Positions 27,689-36,840 of a stretch of DNA of 64,000 nucleotides are shown here, one piece after another; within the stretch, counting starts at the first letter, position 1, and each line of letters starts with the position of its first letter. The stretch comes from Brachybacterium sp. Z12. Its GTDB lineage: Bacteria; Actinomycetota; Actinomycetes; Actinomycetales; Dermabacteraceae. The stretch covers positions 1,984,001 through 2,048,000 of the forward strand of contig NZ_CP060496.1 of NCBI RefSeq assembly GCF_014400405.1, written 5' to 3'. The notes below the pieces were generated by a model. The model was not told the DNA's origin and did not search any database. It saw only the letters and a list, made by a program, of their open reading frames with translations. The position numbers and the translations under genes are program-made.

Positions 27689-28278
27689 ATGATCGATCTG
27701 CGCGCTCTGCAGCGCGAGCTGCGTGCCCGGCACGGCCCGCAGGGCTGGTGGTGGCCCGGCGAGGAGCCCTTCGAGATCGCCGTGGCCGCGATGCTGGTCC
27801 AGCGCAGCCGCTGGGAGCAGGCCGCTGCGGCGATCTCGGCGCTGCGCGCGGCAGGGCTGCTCGCTCCCGCACCCCTCGCGGCGGCCGATGAGGAGACCGT
27901 CCGCGAGCTGGTGCGTCCTGCGGGCTTCCCCGGACCAAGCCGCGCCGGGTCCAGGCCCTCGCCTGCTGGTGGACCGAGCGCGCCGACGGGGCGGACGCAT
28001 TGGACGACACGATCCTGCGCGCCGAGCTGCTCGGGATCGAGGGCGTCGGCCAGGAGACGGCCGATGCGATCTCGCTGTACTGCTTCGGCCGTCCCGCCTT
28101 CCTGTGCGATGAGTACGCGCGGCGAGTGCTGCGGGACCGCGGCGCCGCGGTGCCGGGAACCTATCCAGCTTTCCGGCACGCCATCCTTCCCGCACTGGAC
28201 AGCGCGAGCTTCGACGTCCGAGAGCTCGCGGAGCTGCACGGGCTGATCGTAGAAGAGGGGAAGCTCAGAGCTCGCTGA
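27689..28278 (+). CDS. Endonuclease III/MagIII-like DNA glycosylase without iron-sulfur cluster (one frame break)
   Basis: The protein is about 196 aa, an HhH-GPD fold DNA repair glycosylase. Features are PFEIAVAAMLVQRSRWEQAAAAI, the helix-hairpin-helix LLGIEGVGQETADAISLYCFGRP, and the catalytic Asp in FLCDEYARRVL. The four-Cys iron-sulfur motif of Nth is absent, as in 3-methyladenine glycosylase MagIII, so alkylated-base repair is the better guess. The frame breaks near 27932, where CCCC needs one C to give GFPRTKPRRVQALACWW. Its last 14 bases overlap the end of the convergent hydrolase gene. Confidence 0.85.
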
Positions 28279-29101
28279 GCAGCACGCTCACTTCCGTGTC
28301 GAAGGCGGCGGGGTTCTCGAGGTTCGGGTAGTGGGCGGCTCCGGCGATCTCGACATAGCGGGCCCCGCCGCTCACGGAGTCCGCCAGGCGCCGGCCCATC
28401 CGGCGATGATCATCGCCGTCGAGCTCACCGGCGATCGCGAGCACAGGCACATCGATCTGCGGCAGTCGTGCCCAGGTGTCCTCGACCGCGGTCGGCGGCA
28501 CGGGCGGCAACGGGACACCATCTGGGCCGAGCCGCAGGTGGTGCGCGAGCGTGTCGCGCGCCATCGTGTCGATCAGCTGCCGCACGCCCGGGGTGACGTC
28601 CTCGAGCGACCGTCGCGGGCCGGCGGTGAATCGCTGCAGCACGTCGATCCAGACCTCGGGGTCCCCTCCCTGCTCGGCCGCGCTCCAGTCCGCGAAGTTC
28701 TGCAGCGCCCAGGGGTCGGTGAACACGGGCTCGCTGGAACCGGTACCCGCCACGACGAGCGCCTCGATCCGCTCCGGGTGCTCGAGCGCGAGATCAACCG
28801 CCGTCCCGCCTCCCATGGAGAGGCCGATCGGCACCGCCCGAGCGATCTGGAGGGAGTCCAGGAGGGCGACGACGTCGTCGGCGAGGCGGTAGGGGGCTTC
28901 GGCGTCGGAGGACTCGCCGTGGCCCCGGGCGTCCACGGTGAGGACGCGATGGCCGGGGAAGGCGGAGAGCTGAGGGCCCCAGCTGCGCTTGTCCAGCGCG
29001 CCGCCGTGGAGGAGCACCAGAACCCTCCCTTCGGAAGGTCCGGAGTCGACATAGGCGATCCGCTGGTCGGGGAGGTCGAGGAACTGCGTCGTCACCATCA
29101 T
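28265..29101 (-). CDS. Alpha/beta hydrolase
   Basis: The protein is about 278 aa and is a soluble alpha/beta hydrolase. The oxyanion motif is LLHGGALDKRSW, the nucleophile elbow GLSMGGG (Ser), the acid AGELDGDDHRR (Asp), and the catalytic His AAHYPNLENP. The start is one of two adjacent ATG codons (29101 or 29098), both lying at the edge of a perfect palindrome shared with the divergent MarR gene. Substrate is not evident; the MarR pairing suggests an aromatic or xenobiotic ester. Confidence 0.87.
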   Translation of the reverse strand: MMVTTQFLDLPDQRIAYVDSGPSEGRVLVLLHGGALDKRSWGPQLSAFPGHRVLTVDARGHGESSDAEAPYRLADDVVALLDSLQIARAVPIGLSMGGGTAVDLALEHPERIEALVVAGTGSSEPVFTDPWALQNFADWSAAEQGGDPEVWIDVLQRFTAGPRRSLEDVTPGVRQLIDTMARDTLAHHLRLGPDGVPLPPVPPTAVEDTWARLPQIDVPVLAIAGELDGDDHRRMGRRLADSVSGGARYVEIAGAAHYPNLENPAAFDTEVSVLLSEL

Positions 29102-29117
29102 GACACCCAAGGTGTCA
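29101..29117. promoter_or_regulatory. Candidate MarR operator, perfect palindrome
   Basis: TGACACC (29101-29107) and GGTGTCA (29111-29117) are exact reverse complements around CAA. The site lies between the divergent hydrolase and marR starts, touches the hydrolase start codon, and is 12 bases before the marR ATG. Binding would block both genes. Confidence 0.7.
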
Positions 29118-29128
29118 GACTTCTGTCC

Positions 29129-29601
29129 ATGACGGAACCCCTCCCCCGGATCAGCTCGCCGAGCGCCTCGGCGAGGTCTACGTCGCACTCGGGCCGGTAT
29201 ATCGTCGCGTGGCCCGCATCGTGGCGCACGACGAGGAGCTCAGCGGCCTCTCGGTCGGGGTGCGCAACGTGCTGGACCAGCTGCGGCGCGGCGGGGACCG
29301 CACCGTCCCACAGCTCGCCCGCGCCCAGGAGCTGAGCCGCCAGTTCACCCAGCGGATGGTGGACGACGCGCTCGCGCACGGGCAGGTGGAGCTGGTGGAG
29401 AATCCGGCGCATCGGCGCTCCCACCTGGTGCGTCTGACCCCGGAGGGCGGGCGCGCCATCGATGCCGTGACCGCGAGGGAGCAGGCCCTGCTCCGCCGCG
29501 TCGGCGGGGATCTCACCGGCTCCGAGCTGACCGCGACCCTGCGGGTGCTGCACCACATGGAGCTCGCGCTGATCGAGGTCGAGAAGGGCACCACCCCGTG
29601 A
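29129..29601 (+). CDS. MarR-family transcriptional regulator (one frame break)
   Basis: The protein is about 158 aa with a MarR winged helix. The DNA-reading part is TVPQLARAQELSRQFTQRMVDDALAHGQVELVENPAHRRSHLVRLTPEG (read in two segments), where DALAHGQVELVENPAHRRS forms the wing. The frame breaks near 29147, where CCCCC needs one C to give EPLPPDQLAERLGEVYVAL. It is divergent from the alpha/beta hydrolase gene with a perfect palindrome between them, so autorepression and control of the hydrolase are expected. Confidence 0.87.
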
Positions 29602-29659
29602 CGACCGCATGATCCGGCCCACGCAGGAGAGGGACGCAGGCCGCACCCGGCGCGGACTC

Positions 29660-30694
29660 TCAGGTGGTCGAGCGCACCGCCAGCTCCGGGCACAGCACGA
29701 CCTGCTGCTCGACGTCCCGGCCGGCGATCAGGTCCAGCAGCATCGTCGCGCCGAGCTCGGCGAGATGACGGCCGGGGTTGATCACGGTGGTCAGCGAGAT
29801 GGTGTCATCGGCGGCGGAGGCGATGTCGTCGAAGCCGATCACCGCGACATCCTCCGGCACCCGCATGCCCTGCCCCTCGAGCTTCTTCAGCGCCCCCAGT
29901 GCCATCAGGTCGCTGCTGGCGAAGAGGGCGTCGAAGCGGGTCCCGGACTCCAGCAGCGCTGAGGTCTCCCTTTCGCCTGAGGCGAGGGTGAAGTCCCCGA
30001 AGGACAGCCAAGCAGGCTCGATCCCTGCGTCGGCCAGCTCCTTCTCGAACCCTTCCCGACGGTCGACCGCCGCCGGCATGTCCTGGGGACCGCAGACCAT
30101 CGCGATCCGGCGCCGTCCTCGTTCGATGAGATGCCGGGCGGCAAGACGCCCGCCCGCGATGTTGTCGAGATCCACGAAGGGTGCCGGGAGCCCCTCCGGC
30201 GGGCGCCCGATGAACACCACGGGCACCGCGGCTTCCTGGAGCAGCTCGACCGAGAGGTCCCCCTCGTGGTGCGAGACCACCAGCAGGCCGTCGGCGTGCC
30301 CGCCCCGCAGGAAGCGGCGGGTGCGGGCATGGTCCTCCGGGCTGGAGAGGACCAGCAGCAGCTGCTTGTCGCTCACGTCCAGCCCGGCGGTCACCCCGGA
30401 GATGGCGCTGACGAAGAAGGGATCGGTGAACACCCGCGACTCGTGCTCGGGCACGATCAGCGCGACAGCGCCGGTCTGCCGGCTGGCGAGGCTGCGTGCC
30501 GCGTTGTTCGGCACATAACCCAGTTCTCGCACCGCCTGTTCGACCTTCGCGACCTTGTCCCGGCGCACCTGCACGTCCCCGCGCACCACGCGGGAGACGG
30601 TGGCACGGGAGACCCCGGCCACGTGGGCCACGTCCTCCAGGGTGGCGCCCCGGCCGAGGGGCCCGGAGCTGTCGAGCTCGTCGAGTTTGCCCAT
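29660..30694 (-). CDS. LacI-family regulator of the second sugar ABC operon
   Basis: The 344-aa repressor has the helix-turn-helix ATLEDVAHVAGVSRATVSRVVRG (about residues 17-39), the hinge helix AARSLASRQ, and a sugar-binding sensor domain ending DVAVIGFDDIASAADDTISLTTV. It is the last gene of the operon binding protein-permease-permease-regulator. Two GAGAGCGCTCTC palindromes upstream of the first gene are probably its operators, which would give feedback control. The effector sugar is unknown because no glycosidase is encoded nearby. Confidence 0.92.
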   Translation of the reverse strand: MGKLDELDSSGPLGRGATLEDVAHVAGVSRATVSRVVRGDVQVRRDKVAKVEQAVRELGYVPNNAARSLASRQTGAVALIVPEHESRVFTDPFFVSAISGVTAGLDVSDKQLLLVLSSPEDHARTRRFLRGGHADGLLVVSHHEGDLSVELLQEAAVPVVFIGRPPEGLPAPFVDLDNIAGGRLAARHLIERGRRRIAMVCGPQDMPAAVDRREGFEKELADAGIEPAWLSFGDFTLASGERETSALLESGTRFDALFASSDLMALGALKKLEGQGMRVPEDVAVIGFDDIASAADDTISLTTVINPGRHLAELGATMLLDLIAGRDVEQQVVLCPELAVRSTT

Positions 30695-30708
30695 GCCCGT
30701 GTCTCCCC

Positions 30709-31623
30709 TCAGCCCTTGACCGCGCCCTGCATGATGCCCTGGACCAGCTGCCGGCCGGCCAGGAGGAACAGCAGCAGCAGCGGGATCACGGAGATCACCA
30801 CACCGGACATGATCAATGAGTAGTCCTTGAAGTAGGAGGCCTGCAGCTGCTGCAGCGCCACCGGGAGGGTGAGGCTGTCGCCGCGCAGGATGATGAAGGG
30901 CCAGAAGAAGTTGGTCCACGATCCCACGAAGGTGAACAGGAACAGCATCGCACCGGCGCCCCGGGCCGCGGGCAGCGCGACATGCCAGTAGGTGCGCATG
31001 AGGCTGCAGCCGTCCACCCGAGCCGCCTCGATGAGTTCGAAGGGCAGGGCGTCCTCGAGGTACTGGGTCATCCAGAACACGCCGAAGGCGGTGACCAGGC
31101 CGGGGATGATGACGGCCTTGAGGTCTCCGACCCAGCCGATCTTCGCCATGATGATGAACAGCGGGATCACGCCGAGCTGCACCGGCACCGCCATGGTGGC
31201 GATGACGAAGACCAGCAGGCCCCGACGCCCTCGGAAGCGCAGTTTGGAGAAGGCGAACCCGGCCAGGGTCGCGAAGAACACGACCGACAGCGAGGTCACC
31301 GTCGCCACGAAGACCGAGTTGAGCATCGCCGACCAGAAATTGATGTCGGAGGCGATCACCTCGCGCATATTCGACAGCAGGTTCCCCTGCGGCAGCAGGG
31401 AGGGCAGCGGGTTGCGGGCGATGGAGCCTGCGTCGGAGGAGGCCAGCAGCAGCGCGTAGTAGAGCGGGAAGAACGAGATCGCCAGGACGATGCCGAGGAG
31501 GACGTAGTTCCACCAGTGGGGGCGAGCGTCGGCACCTCCCCCGCCCTTGAGGCGACGGCGCGCGGCTCGGGCCGCGCCCTTGCCGGCGAACTGTTCGATG
31601 GCAGCGGTCGATTGCATGGTCAT
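30709..31623 (-). CDS. Sugar ABC transporter permease, MalG-like
   Basis: The 304-aa permease has a short cytoplasmic tail (residues 1-38), six membrane segments beginning YVLLGIVLAISFFPLYYALLLA, and the EAA loop ELIEAARVDGCSLMRTYWHVALPAARG. It forms the importer channel with the MalF-like protein encoded 6 bases upstream. No ATPase is present in the operon, so a shared MsiK-type ATPase is expected. Confidence 0.92.
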   Translation of the reverse strand: MTMQSTAAIEQFAGKGAARAARRRLKGGGGADARPHWWNYVLLGIVLAISFFPLYYALLLASSDAGSIARNPLPSLLPQGNLLSNMREVIASDINFWSAMLNSVFVATVTSLSVVFFATLAGFAFSKLRFRGRRGLLVFVIATMAVPVQLGVIPLFIIMAKIGWVGDLKAVIIPGLVTAFGVFWMTQYLEDALPFELIEAARVDGCSLMRTYWHVALPAARGAGAMLFLFTFVGSWTNFFWPFIILRGDSLTLPVALQQLQASYFKDYSLIMSGVVISVIPLLLLFLLAGRQLVQGIMQGAVKG

Positions 31624-31629
31624 TGCTCC

Positions 31630-32650
31630 TTACCGCGAGCTCTTGGCGGGGCCGCCGGCATTCGCGATGCGGCGAGTGATGAAGAAGTTGAGGATGCCGA
31701 AGGCGAGGATGATGAGGAACAGCAGCCAGGCCACGGCCGAGGCGCGTCCGAAGGCGACCTGCGGCCCCCAGCCGAGCTCGTAGAGGTACATCGTCATCGT
31801 CATCCACTGGCGTGAGGCGCCGCCCTGGCCACCGGTGTCGAACATGCGGGGCTCGTCGAAGATCTGCAGGCCACCGATGGTGGAGGTGATGACGACGAAC
31901 ACGATGGTGGGGCGCAGCATCGGCACGGTGACGTGCCAGAACCGCTTCATCCGCCCGGTGCCGTCGATGATCGCGGCCTCATAGATCTCGCGCGGGACCG
32001 CCTGCATGGCGGCCAGGAAGATCAGGGCGTTGTACCCGGTCCAGCGGAAGTTCACCATGGTGGCGATCGCGACATGCGAGGCGAGCGCGTCCGAGTGCCA
32101 GCCGACGGCGGGCAGGTTGATCGCGGTCAGCGCACCATTCACGATGCCGGAGCTGTCGGCGAAGATCTTCGCGAAGATCAGCGAGACGGCGACGGGCGCG
32201 ACGACGAACGGCACCAGCACGCCCATGCGCCAGAACGTCTTCGCGCGCAGGTTCGCATCGAGCACGTACGCGATGAGGATCGCAGCGATCACCTGCGGCA
32301 CGGAGGACAGGATGAAGATCGAGAAGGTGTTGCGCAGCGCCTTGTAGAAGCTGTCGGTGCCGAGCACGAATTCGAAGTTCGCCAGGCCCACGAAGTCGCC
32401 CTGACCACGGATCAGGTCCCAGTCGTGCAGCGACACCCATGCGGTGTACAGGATGGGGAACAGCCCGGTGATGATGAACAGCACGAAGAACGGGCTGATG
32501 AACAGGAACGGCGTGAACCGCATGTCCAGGCGCGTCAGGGCAGTGCGCCAGGCGGGCCGCGGACGGCGCGGCGCGGGGCCCGAGTCGGGTGTGGGCCGGA
32601 CGAGCCGGGGCTCGCCTCGGGCCGGGGGTCGGGCGGATCGAAGTGGTCAC
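31630..32650 (-). CDS. Sugar ABC transporter permease, MalF-like (frame change near N-terminus)
   Basis: The membrane subunit is about 340 aa. The conserved part begins MRFTPFLFISPFFVLFIITGLFP, and the EAA loop reads EIYEAAIIDGTGRMKRFWHVTVPMLRP. Upstream of that Met the frame stays open as RRPRPAWRTALTRLD, a normal cytoplasmic lead-in. However, the likely start (GTG at 32650, preceded by AAGGA) is in another frame, so one indel lies between about 32565 and 32640. If the indel is rejected, the gene would start at 32523 without a good ribosome site. Confidence 0.85.
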
Positions 32651-32740
32651 CGGGTTCCTTTCGGCAGGACCTCACGACGGGCGGCGGCTCCTGCGGGAGC
32701 GAGCCGCCGCCCGTCGCATGCGGTCAGCGGATGGGCTGGG

Positions 32741-34013
32741 TCAGAGACCCAGCTCGTCGTAGGCGGTCAGCGCCTGCTCCCAGGACTCCGCGGGGTCCAT
32801 GCCGTCGACGTCCCAACGGGTGATGGCATCGGACACGACCGTGTTGATGACGAAGAAGTTCGGCCCCATGAACGGCTGCACGTCGATCGCGGTGGCGCGC
32901 TCGGAGTAGATCTCGCCGACGGGGGCGTCGTTGAAGAACTCGTTGACGTCGCTGGTCACGCCTTCGTCGGCGAGGGCGTCGACCTGGCTGGGGAAGGCCC
33001 CGACGGCCTGGAACGCGACGACCTGCTGCTCGGGCGCGGTGAGCCACGCAGCGAGCTTCTTCGCCGCCTCGATGTTCTCGCCCTGGGAGGGGACGGCCAG
33101 GTAGGAGCCGCCCCAGTTCCCTCCGCCGCCGGGGAAGACATCGGCGATGTCCCAGCCCTCGACGCCGTCGGCGTTGCCTGCCAGCAGGGCCCATCATCCA
33201 GGGCGGGCAGAGCATGGTGGCGAAGCCGTCGGACTGGAACGCGGCGGTCCAGTCCTCCTCCCACTGCTTGAACCCGGCGGAGACGTCCGCGAACTCCACC
33301 AGGAGGTCGTAGATGGCCTTGACGTCGGTGTTCTCCGCGAGCGGGACGGGGGTGCCGTCGGCCGTCTCGTAGGGGTGGGTGAGCTGCTGGACCATGCCGT
33401 TGTAGGTGCCGCCGGCACCGTCGAACCACGGGATGCCGGTGTCCTCGACGAACTGCCGACCAGCCTCGAAGTAGGTGCGCCAGTCACCGGCGAGCTTCTC
33501 CGCGAGCTCGGTGCGGTCGCTGGGCAGCTCGCTCTTGCCGAGGAGGTCCCCGCGGTAAGCGAGAGCCTCGGGGCCGATGTCGGTGCCGTAGCCGATGAGC
33601 TTGCCGTCGATCGTGGCGGCGTCGACCTTCCAGTCGAGCCAGCGGCCCTCGACCGACGGATCGGCGAGGTCCTCAAAGATGTCCGAGTACTCGGCGAGCT
33701 CGGCCCACCAGCCGACCTCGACACCCTCGACATCCCCCAGGCCCGAACCGGCGGCGAGCCCGGTCATGAGGTTCGCTCGGGCATCATCGCTGGTTGCGGC
33801 TTTCTTATGCGTGATCTTGACGCCGGGGTTCTCTTCCTCGTACTTCGCGAAGAGCTCCTCGTAGCCGAATTCGTTGAAGGTGGCGACGGTCAGCGAGACG
33901 TCGTCACCCTCTCCGCCTCCGCCTCCGCCGGAGCTGCTCCCGCATCCCGCGATCGCGGCGGTGGCGGCGGTCGCGGCCGAGGCTGCCAGGGCTGACCTGC
34001 GCGTGATCTTCAT
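32741..34013 (-). CDS. Sugar-binding lipoprotein, family 1 (one frame break)
   Basis: The protein is about 424 aa. The signal peptide contains RR and lipobox IAGC (Cys24), followed by a Ser/Gly-rich tether. The family 1 fold carries LTVATFNEFGYEELFAKYEEENPGVKI, the usual opening, and later EGWDIADVFPGGGGNWGGSYLAVPSQ. The frame changes near 33187, where GGGCCCTGC should be GGGCCTGC, giving WMMGLLAGNADGVEG. GAAGGAG precedes the ATG. It is the first gene of the operon, directly below the two operator palindromes. The bound sugar is not predictable. Confidence 0.9.
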
Positions 34014-34050
34014 GGTGAACTCCTTCGTTCTTTTGCTGCGATGTGGATCT

Positions 34051-34062
34051 GAGAGCGCTCTC
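34051..34062. promoter_or_regulatory. LacI-type operator (GAGAGCGCTCTC), proximal copy
   Basis: This is a perfect 12-bp palindrome 38 bases upstream of the binding-protein ATG (minus strand). An identical core lies 28 bases further upstream. The central CG and the downstream LacI gene make it a probable operator of that regulator. Confidence 0.78.
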
Positions 34063-34078
34063 TTCAAGGGCTAGTTCT

Positions 34079-34090
34079 GAGAGCGCTCTC
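34079..34090. promoter_or_regulatory. LacI-type operator (GAGAGCGCTCTC), distal copy, extended palindrome
   Basis: The 12-bp core is identical to the copy at 34051. Here symmetry extends four bases on each side (TTCT ... AGAA), making 20 perfectly palindromic bases at 34075-34094. The centres are 28 bases apart, close to three helical turns, which suits two repressor dimers on nearly the same face of the DNA. Confidence 0.8.
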
Positions 34091-34211
34091 AGAAGGGATG
34101 TTCGCCACAGTACACCAGCACGTCAGTTCCGTAGGTCTCGATACGGTCTCGCCCTGCCAGCCCCGGCAGGGTTCACGAACGGCGCCTTTGCCCCGGCCCT
34201 CCCCGGACAGC

Positions 34212-34243
34212 AGAAGGGCCCCACCAGCCGGTGGGGCCCTTCT
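34212..34243 (-). terminator. Strong hairpin terminator downstream of tRNA-Ala
   Basis: AGAAGGGCCCCACC (34212-34225), loop AGCC, then GGTGGGGCCCTTCT (34230-34243) form a perfect 14-bp stem. It lies 29 bases beyond the 3' end of the tRNA (minus strand), ahead of the next operon's promoter region. No clear U tract follows, as is common in high-GC actinobacteria. Confidence 0.8.
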
Positions 34244-34272
34244 GACGAGTCACTGTCTCACGGTTTCTCGAG

Positions 34273-34345
34273 TGGAGCTACGGGGATTCGAACCCCGGAC
34301 CTCTTCCATGCCATGGAAGCGCGCTACCAACTGCGCCATAGCCCC
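34273..34345 (-). tRNA. tRNA-Ala (anticodon GGC)
   Basis: The minus strand folds into a full cloverleaf of 73 nt. The acceptor GGGGCTA pairs with TAGCTCC (one G-U), and a D arm contains GCGCAGTTGGTAGCGC. The anticodon arm is CTTCC-ATGGCAT-GGAAG with anticodon GGC, and the T arm has CCGGGGTTCGAATCCCCG. The discriminator is A, as in tRNA-Ala. CCA is not encoded. GGC reads GCC and GCU codons; GCC is the commonest Ala codon in this genome. Confidence 0.96.
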
Positions 34346-34396
34346 TCATCGGGTGCCGCCCGCAGGCGACTCGTCGATATTACCCCGCTCCTGACC

Positions 34397-35029
34397 TCAG
34401 GTGAAATCCGGGGCCAGGTTGTGTGACACCAACCTCATCAGCCCGTCCGCGGGCTCGCCGATGAGCGGCTCGAGCACGGATCGGTGGCAGTTCTCGAGCC
34501 CCGCGAGGCCCCGGAAACCGTTCGTGTCCAGGCCCAGCAGCGCGGTGATGCCGAGGGTGATCGCCGCTCCATGCGCCACCACCATCACGGTGCCGCCGTT
34601 ATGCTCGGCCACCAGCTTGCGGCAGGCCGCGGCGACCCGCTCCCCCACCACGGGCCGATCCTCGACGTCGAGGCCGAGCACCGGCCGGTGCGCACGCCAG
34701 TCCGCGTGCTCCGCGGGCCAGCGGTGCTTGATCTCCTCGCCCTTGAGACCTTCCCAGCGGCCGAATCCGCGCTCGAGGAAGGCCTCGTCGGTGGTGACCT
34801 CGAGGCCGGTGTCCCGGGAGATGATGCGCGCGGTCTCGAGCGCCCGCCCGAGCGGCGAGGCGACGATGACAGCCGGCGGATCCGCAGCGACCGTGTCGGC
34901 GAGGGATTCCGCCTGCCGGATCCCGGTCGCATTCAACGGGATGTCGACCTGTCCCTGCAGGCGGCCTTCACGGTTGTAATCGGTCTGACCGTGGCGCACC
35001 AGGATCAGACGTGCACGAGGGGCCCTCAC
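34397..35029 (-). CDS. Histidine phosphatase (phosphoglycerate mutase-like) family protein
   Basis: The 210-aa enzyme begins with the family signature RLILVRHGQTDYN (RHG with catalytic His) and has the second catalytic His in VMVVAHGAAITLGI. FLERGFGRWEG supplies the acidic residue. In actinobacteria this gene commonly follows rsfS, and members act as broad phosphatases or glucosyl-3-phosphoglycerate phosphatases. GTG at 35029 overlaps the rsfS stop as GTGA, so the pair is translationally coupled. The exact substrate is not known. Confidence 0.9.
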   Translation of the reverse strand: MRAPRARLILVRHGQTDYNREGRLQGQVDIPLNATGIRQAESLADTVAADPPAVIVASPLGRALETARIISRDTGLEVTTDEAFLERGFGRWEGLKGEEIKHRWPAEHADWRAHRPVLGLDVEDRPVVGERVAAACRKLVAEHNGGTVMVVAHGAAITLGITALLGLDTNGFRGLAGLENCHRSVLEPLIGEPADGLMRLVSHNLAPDFT

Positions 35030-35403
35030 TCCGAGCGGGCCTGGTCGGTCTGCAGATCGATGACGGGGGCATCGCGCCACAGCCGTTCGAGCGCATAGAA
35101 GGCACGGTCCTCGGCATGCTGGACGTGCACGACGATGTCTCCGTAGTCCAGCAGCACCCAGCGGGCGTCCCGCTCGCCCTCGCGGCGCAGCGGCTTGCGG
35201 CGACGCTCCGTCAGCAGCACCTCCTCGATGCCGTCGACGATCGCGGAGACCTGACGCTCGGAGTCCCCGCTGCACACGAGGAAGACGTCGGTGATCACCA
35301 CCAGCTCGGAGACATCTAGCCCGATGACCTCCTGTGCGAACTTGTCGACGGCGGCCTGCGCGGCGACACGGGAGAGATCGAGGGATTCTTCAGGAGCGCT
35401 CAC
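35026..35403 (-). CDS. rsfS: Ribosomal silencing factor RsfS
   Basis: The 125-aa protein binds ribosomal protein L14 and blocks subunit joining when nutrients are low. Family features are KFAQEVIGLDVSELVVITDVFLVCSGDSERQV and RWVLLDYGDIVVHVQHAEDRAFYALERLW, the latter being the near-invariant core. GTG at 35403 overlaps the stop of the upstream gene as GTGA. The order nadD-(membrane protein)-rsfS-phosphatase is standard for actinobacteria. Confidence 0.95.
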   Translation of the reverse strand: MSAPEESLDLSRVAAQAAVDKFAQEVIGLDVSELVVITDVFLVCSGDSERQVSAIVDGIEEVLLTERRRKPLRREGERDARWVLLDYGDIVVHVQHAEDRAFYALERLWRDAPVIDLQTDQARSE

Positions 35404-35963
35404 GCGGCAGCTTCCTCCAGGACGGGATGGTCGATGAACAGATCCAACAGGGCGGCGTCCGCGGCGGACGCCGCTGAGGGGCCGATGACCCCGGTCAGCA
35501 GCAGGGCGACCAGCACGATGATCGCGACCGCGATGAGGGCCCACACCAACCACACCAGGGCGCGGCCGCCGGAGCGCTCAGGGCGATGGAGCACCTTCCC
35601 GTCGAAGCGCGGCGCAGGGCGCGGCTCGGGGGCCTCGGTGACGGAGAGCTCACCGAGCTCCACCCCGTCGTGGTCGTGCGTCAGCGTGCTCGTGCTCCCG
35701 CCCTCGGCGGTCGCCGGCGCGGCATCGCCACCCGGCGTCGGCTCCTCGCTGAGCTCGATGATCCGGGCGCGGCGCCCGAACTTGCGCAGGGCAGGTCGCT
35801 GGGCGTCGGCGGTCGGAGGTGCCACGGCTCCCCTCACTCCAGGCGCGGACTGCGGCTCGCGCGTGGTCTCCATGGTTGCGCGTGCTTCCAGTGCGGCGCT
35901 CTCCTCGGGGCTGAGCTCACGGGCGCGGCGTCCGCGCCGTGGAGTGGTCTCGGGCTCGGTCAT
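35400..35963 (-). CDS. Uncharacterised single-pass membrane protein between nadD and rsfS
   Basis: The 187-aa product has a long charged and disordered N-terminal half (basic [11 protein letters not shown], then acidic and Pro-rich stretches). One membrane segment follows at about residues 138-161 ([24 protein letters not shown]), and the short tail ends [10 protein letters not shown]. No catalytic motif is visible. It overlaps nadD and rsfS by 4 bases on each side, so it is part of a coupled operon. Similar proteins of varied sequence occupy this slot in other actinobacteria; the role is unknown. Confidence 0.8.
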   Translation of the reverse strand: MTEPETTPRRGRRARELSPEESAALEARATMETTREPQSAPGVRGAVAPPTADAQRPALRKFGRRARIIELSEEPTPGGDAAPATAEGGSTSTLTHDHDGVELGELSVTEAPEPRPAPRFDGKVLHRPERSGGRALVWLVWALIAVAIIVLVALLLTGVIGPSAASAADAALLDLFIDHPVLEEAAA

Positions 35964-36565
35964 CGGCCGTCACCTCCTGTATAGAGGGCGTACTTGTTGA
36001 TGTATTGGACGACGCCATCGGGGACCAGGTACCAGACCGGTGCGCCGGCCGCCACCCGCGTGCGGCAGTCGGTCGAGCTGATCGCCATCGCAGGGACCTC
36101 GATGAGGGTGACGCCGTCATCCGGCAGGCCCGAGGTGTCGAGCTCGTGACCCGGCCGGGTGACCCCGACGAAATGGGCCAGCTCGAAGATCTCCTCGGTG
36201 TCCTTCCAGGTCAGGATGTTCTGCAGCGCATCCGCGCCGGTGATGAAGAACAGGTCCGCTTCCGGCTGCTCGCGGTGCAGGTCCCGCAGCGTGTCGATCG
36301 TGTAGGTCGCGCCCGGACGGTCGACATCCACGCGCGAGACCGTGAACACGGGGTTCGCGGCGGTGGCCACGACCGTCATCAGATAGCGGTGCTCCGGATC
36401 GGAGATCTCCCGATCTTCCTTCTGCCAGGGCCTGCCGGTGGGGACGAAGACGACCTCGTCGAGCGCGAAGACGCTCTGGACCTCGCTCGCGGCGACGAGG
36501 TGGCCGTGATGGATGGGATCGAATGTCCCGCCCATCACACCGATCCGGCGTCGCTGCAGCTCCAC
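35960..36565 (-). CDS. nadD: Nicotinate-nucleotide adenylyltransferase NadD
   Basis: The enzyme is about 201 aa and transfers AMP from ATP to nicotinate mononucleotide in NAD synthesis. It has the nucleotidyltransferase signature [18 protein letters not shown] (HxGH with the second and fourth His) and the C-terminal [10 protein letters not shown] motif. I placed the start at GTG 36565 because a stop of the upstream small gene lies at 36570 and the conserved region begins 10 residues in. A start at the later ATG would delete the first beta strand. Confidence 0.94.
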   Translation of the reverse strand: MELQRRRIGVMGGTFDPIHHGHLVAASEVQSVFALDEVVFVPTGRPWQKEDREISDPEHRYLMTVVATAANPVFTVSRVDVDRPGATYTIDTLRDLHREQPEADLFFITGADALQNILTWKDTEEIFELAHFVGVTRPGHELDTSGLPDDGVTLIEVPAMAISSTDCRTRVAAGAPVWYLVPDGVVQYINKYALYTGGDGR

Positions 36566-36569
36566 GAGG

Positions 36570-36752
36570 TCAGTCGTCGGAACCGGAGGGGTTCTTCTTG
36601 TCCAGGCTGCGGTGGTGCGCACCGCCGGTGAGCCAGACGAGGCCCAGCAGGGACATCAGGATGATGAACATCCCGATGCCGATCGCGGGCGCAGGGATGC
36701 CCTCGCTGGCGAGGGCGCCGGACTCGGCGAGGATCACGAGCTGGTCAGTCAT
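36570..36752 (-). CDS. Small membrane protein upstream of nadD
   Basis: The 60-aa product has one membrane segment ([21 protein letters not shown], about residues 24-44) with a short external N-terminus and a Lys/Ser/Asp-rich cytoplasmic tail. It is preceded by AAGGCCTT rather than a strong ribosome site. It ends 4 bases before nadD, so is probably co-transcribed. Small proteins of this kind are common next to nadD in Micrococcales; function is unknown. Confidence 0.7.
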   Translation of the reverse strand: MTDQLVILAESGALASEGIPAPAIGIGMFIILMSLLGLVWLTGGAHHRSLDKKNPSGSDD

Positions 36753-36840
36753 GTTCTTGAAGGCCTTTCCACGGGTGACGGGGCCATCATCCCACAGCGA
36801 CGTGCAGGCTCAGGCCACGGCGCGCATGATGGGAGTGGGG

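Noticed and set aside
26681-28246. Apparent ModC-DNA glycosylase fusion
   Set aside because: ModC's true C-terminus is in another frame after 27548, and the glycosylase has its own ATG at 27689.
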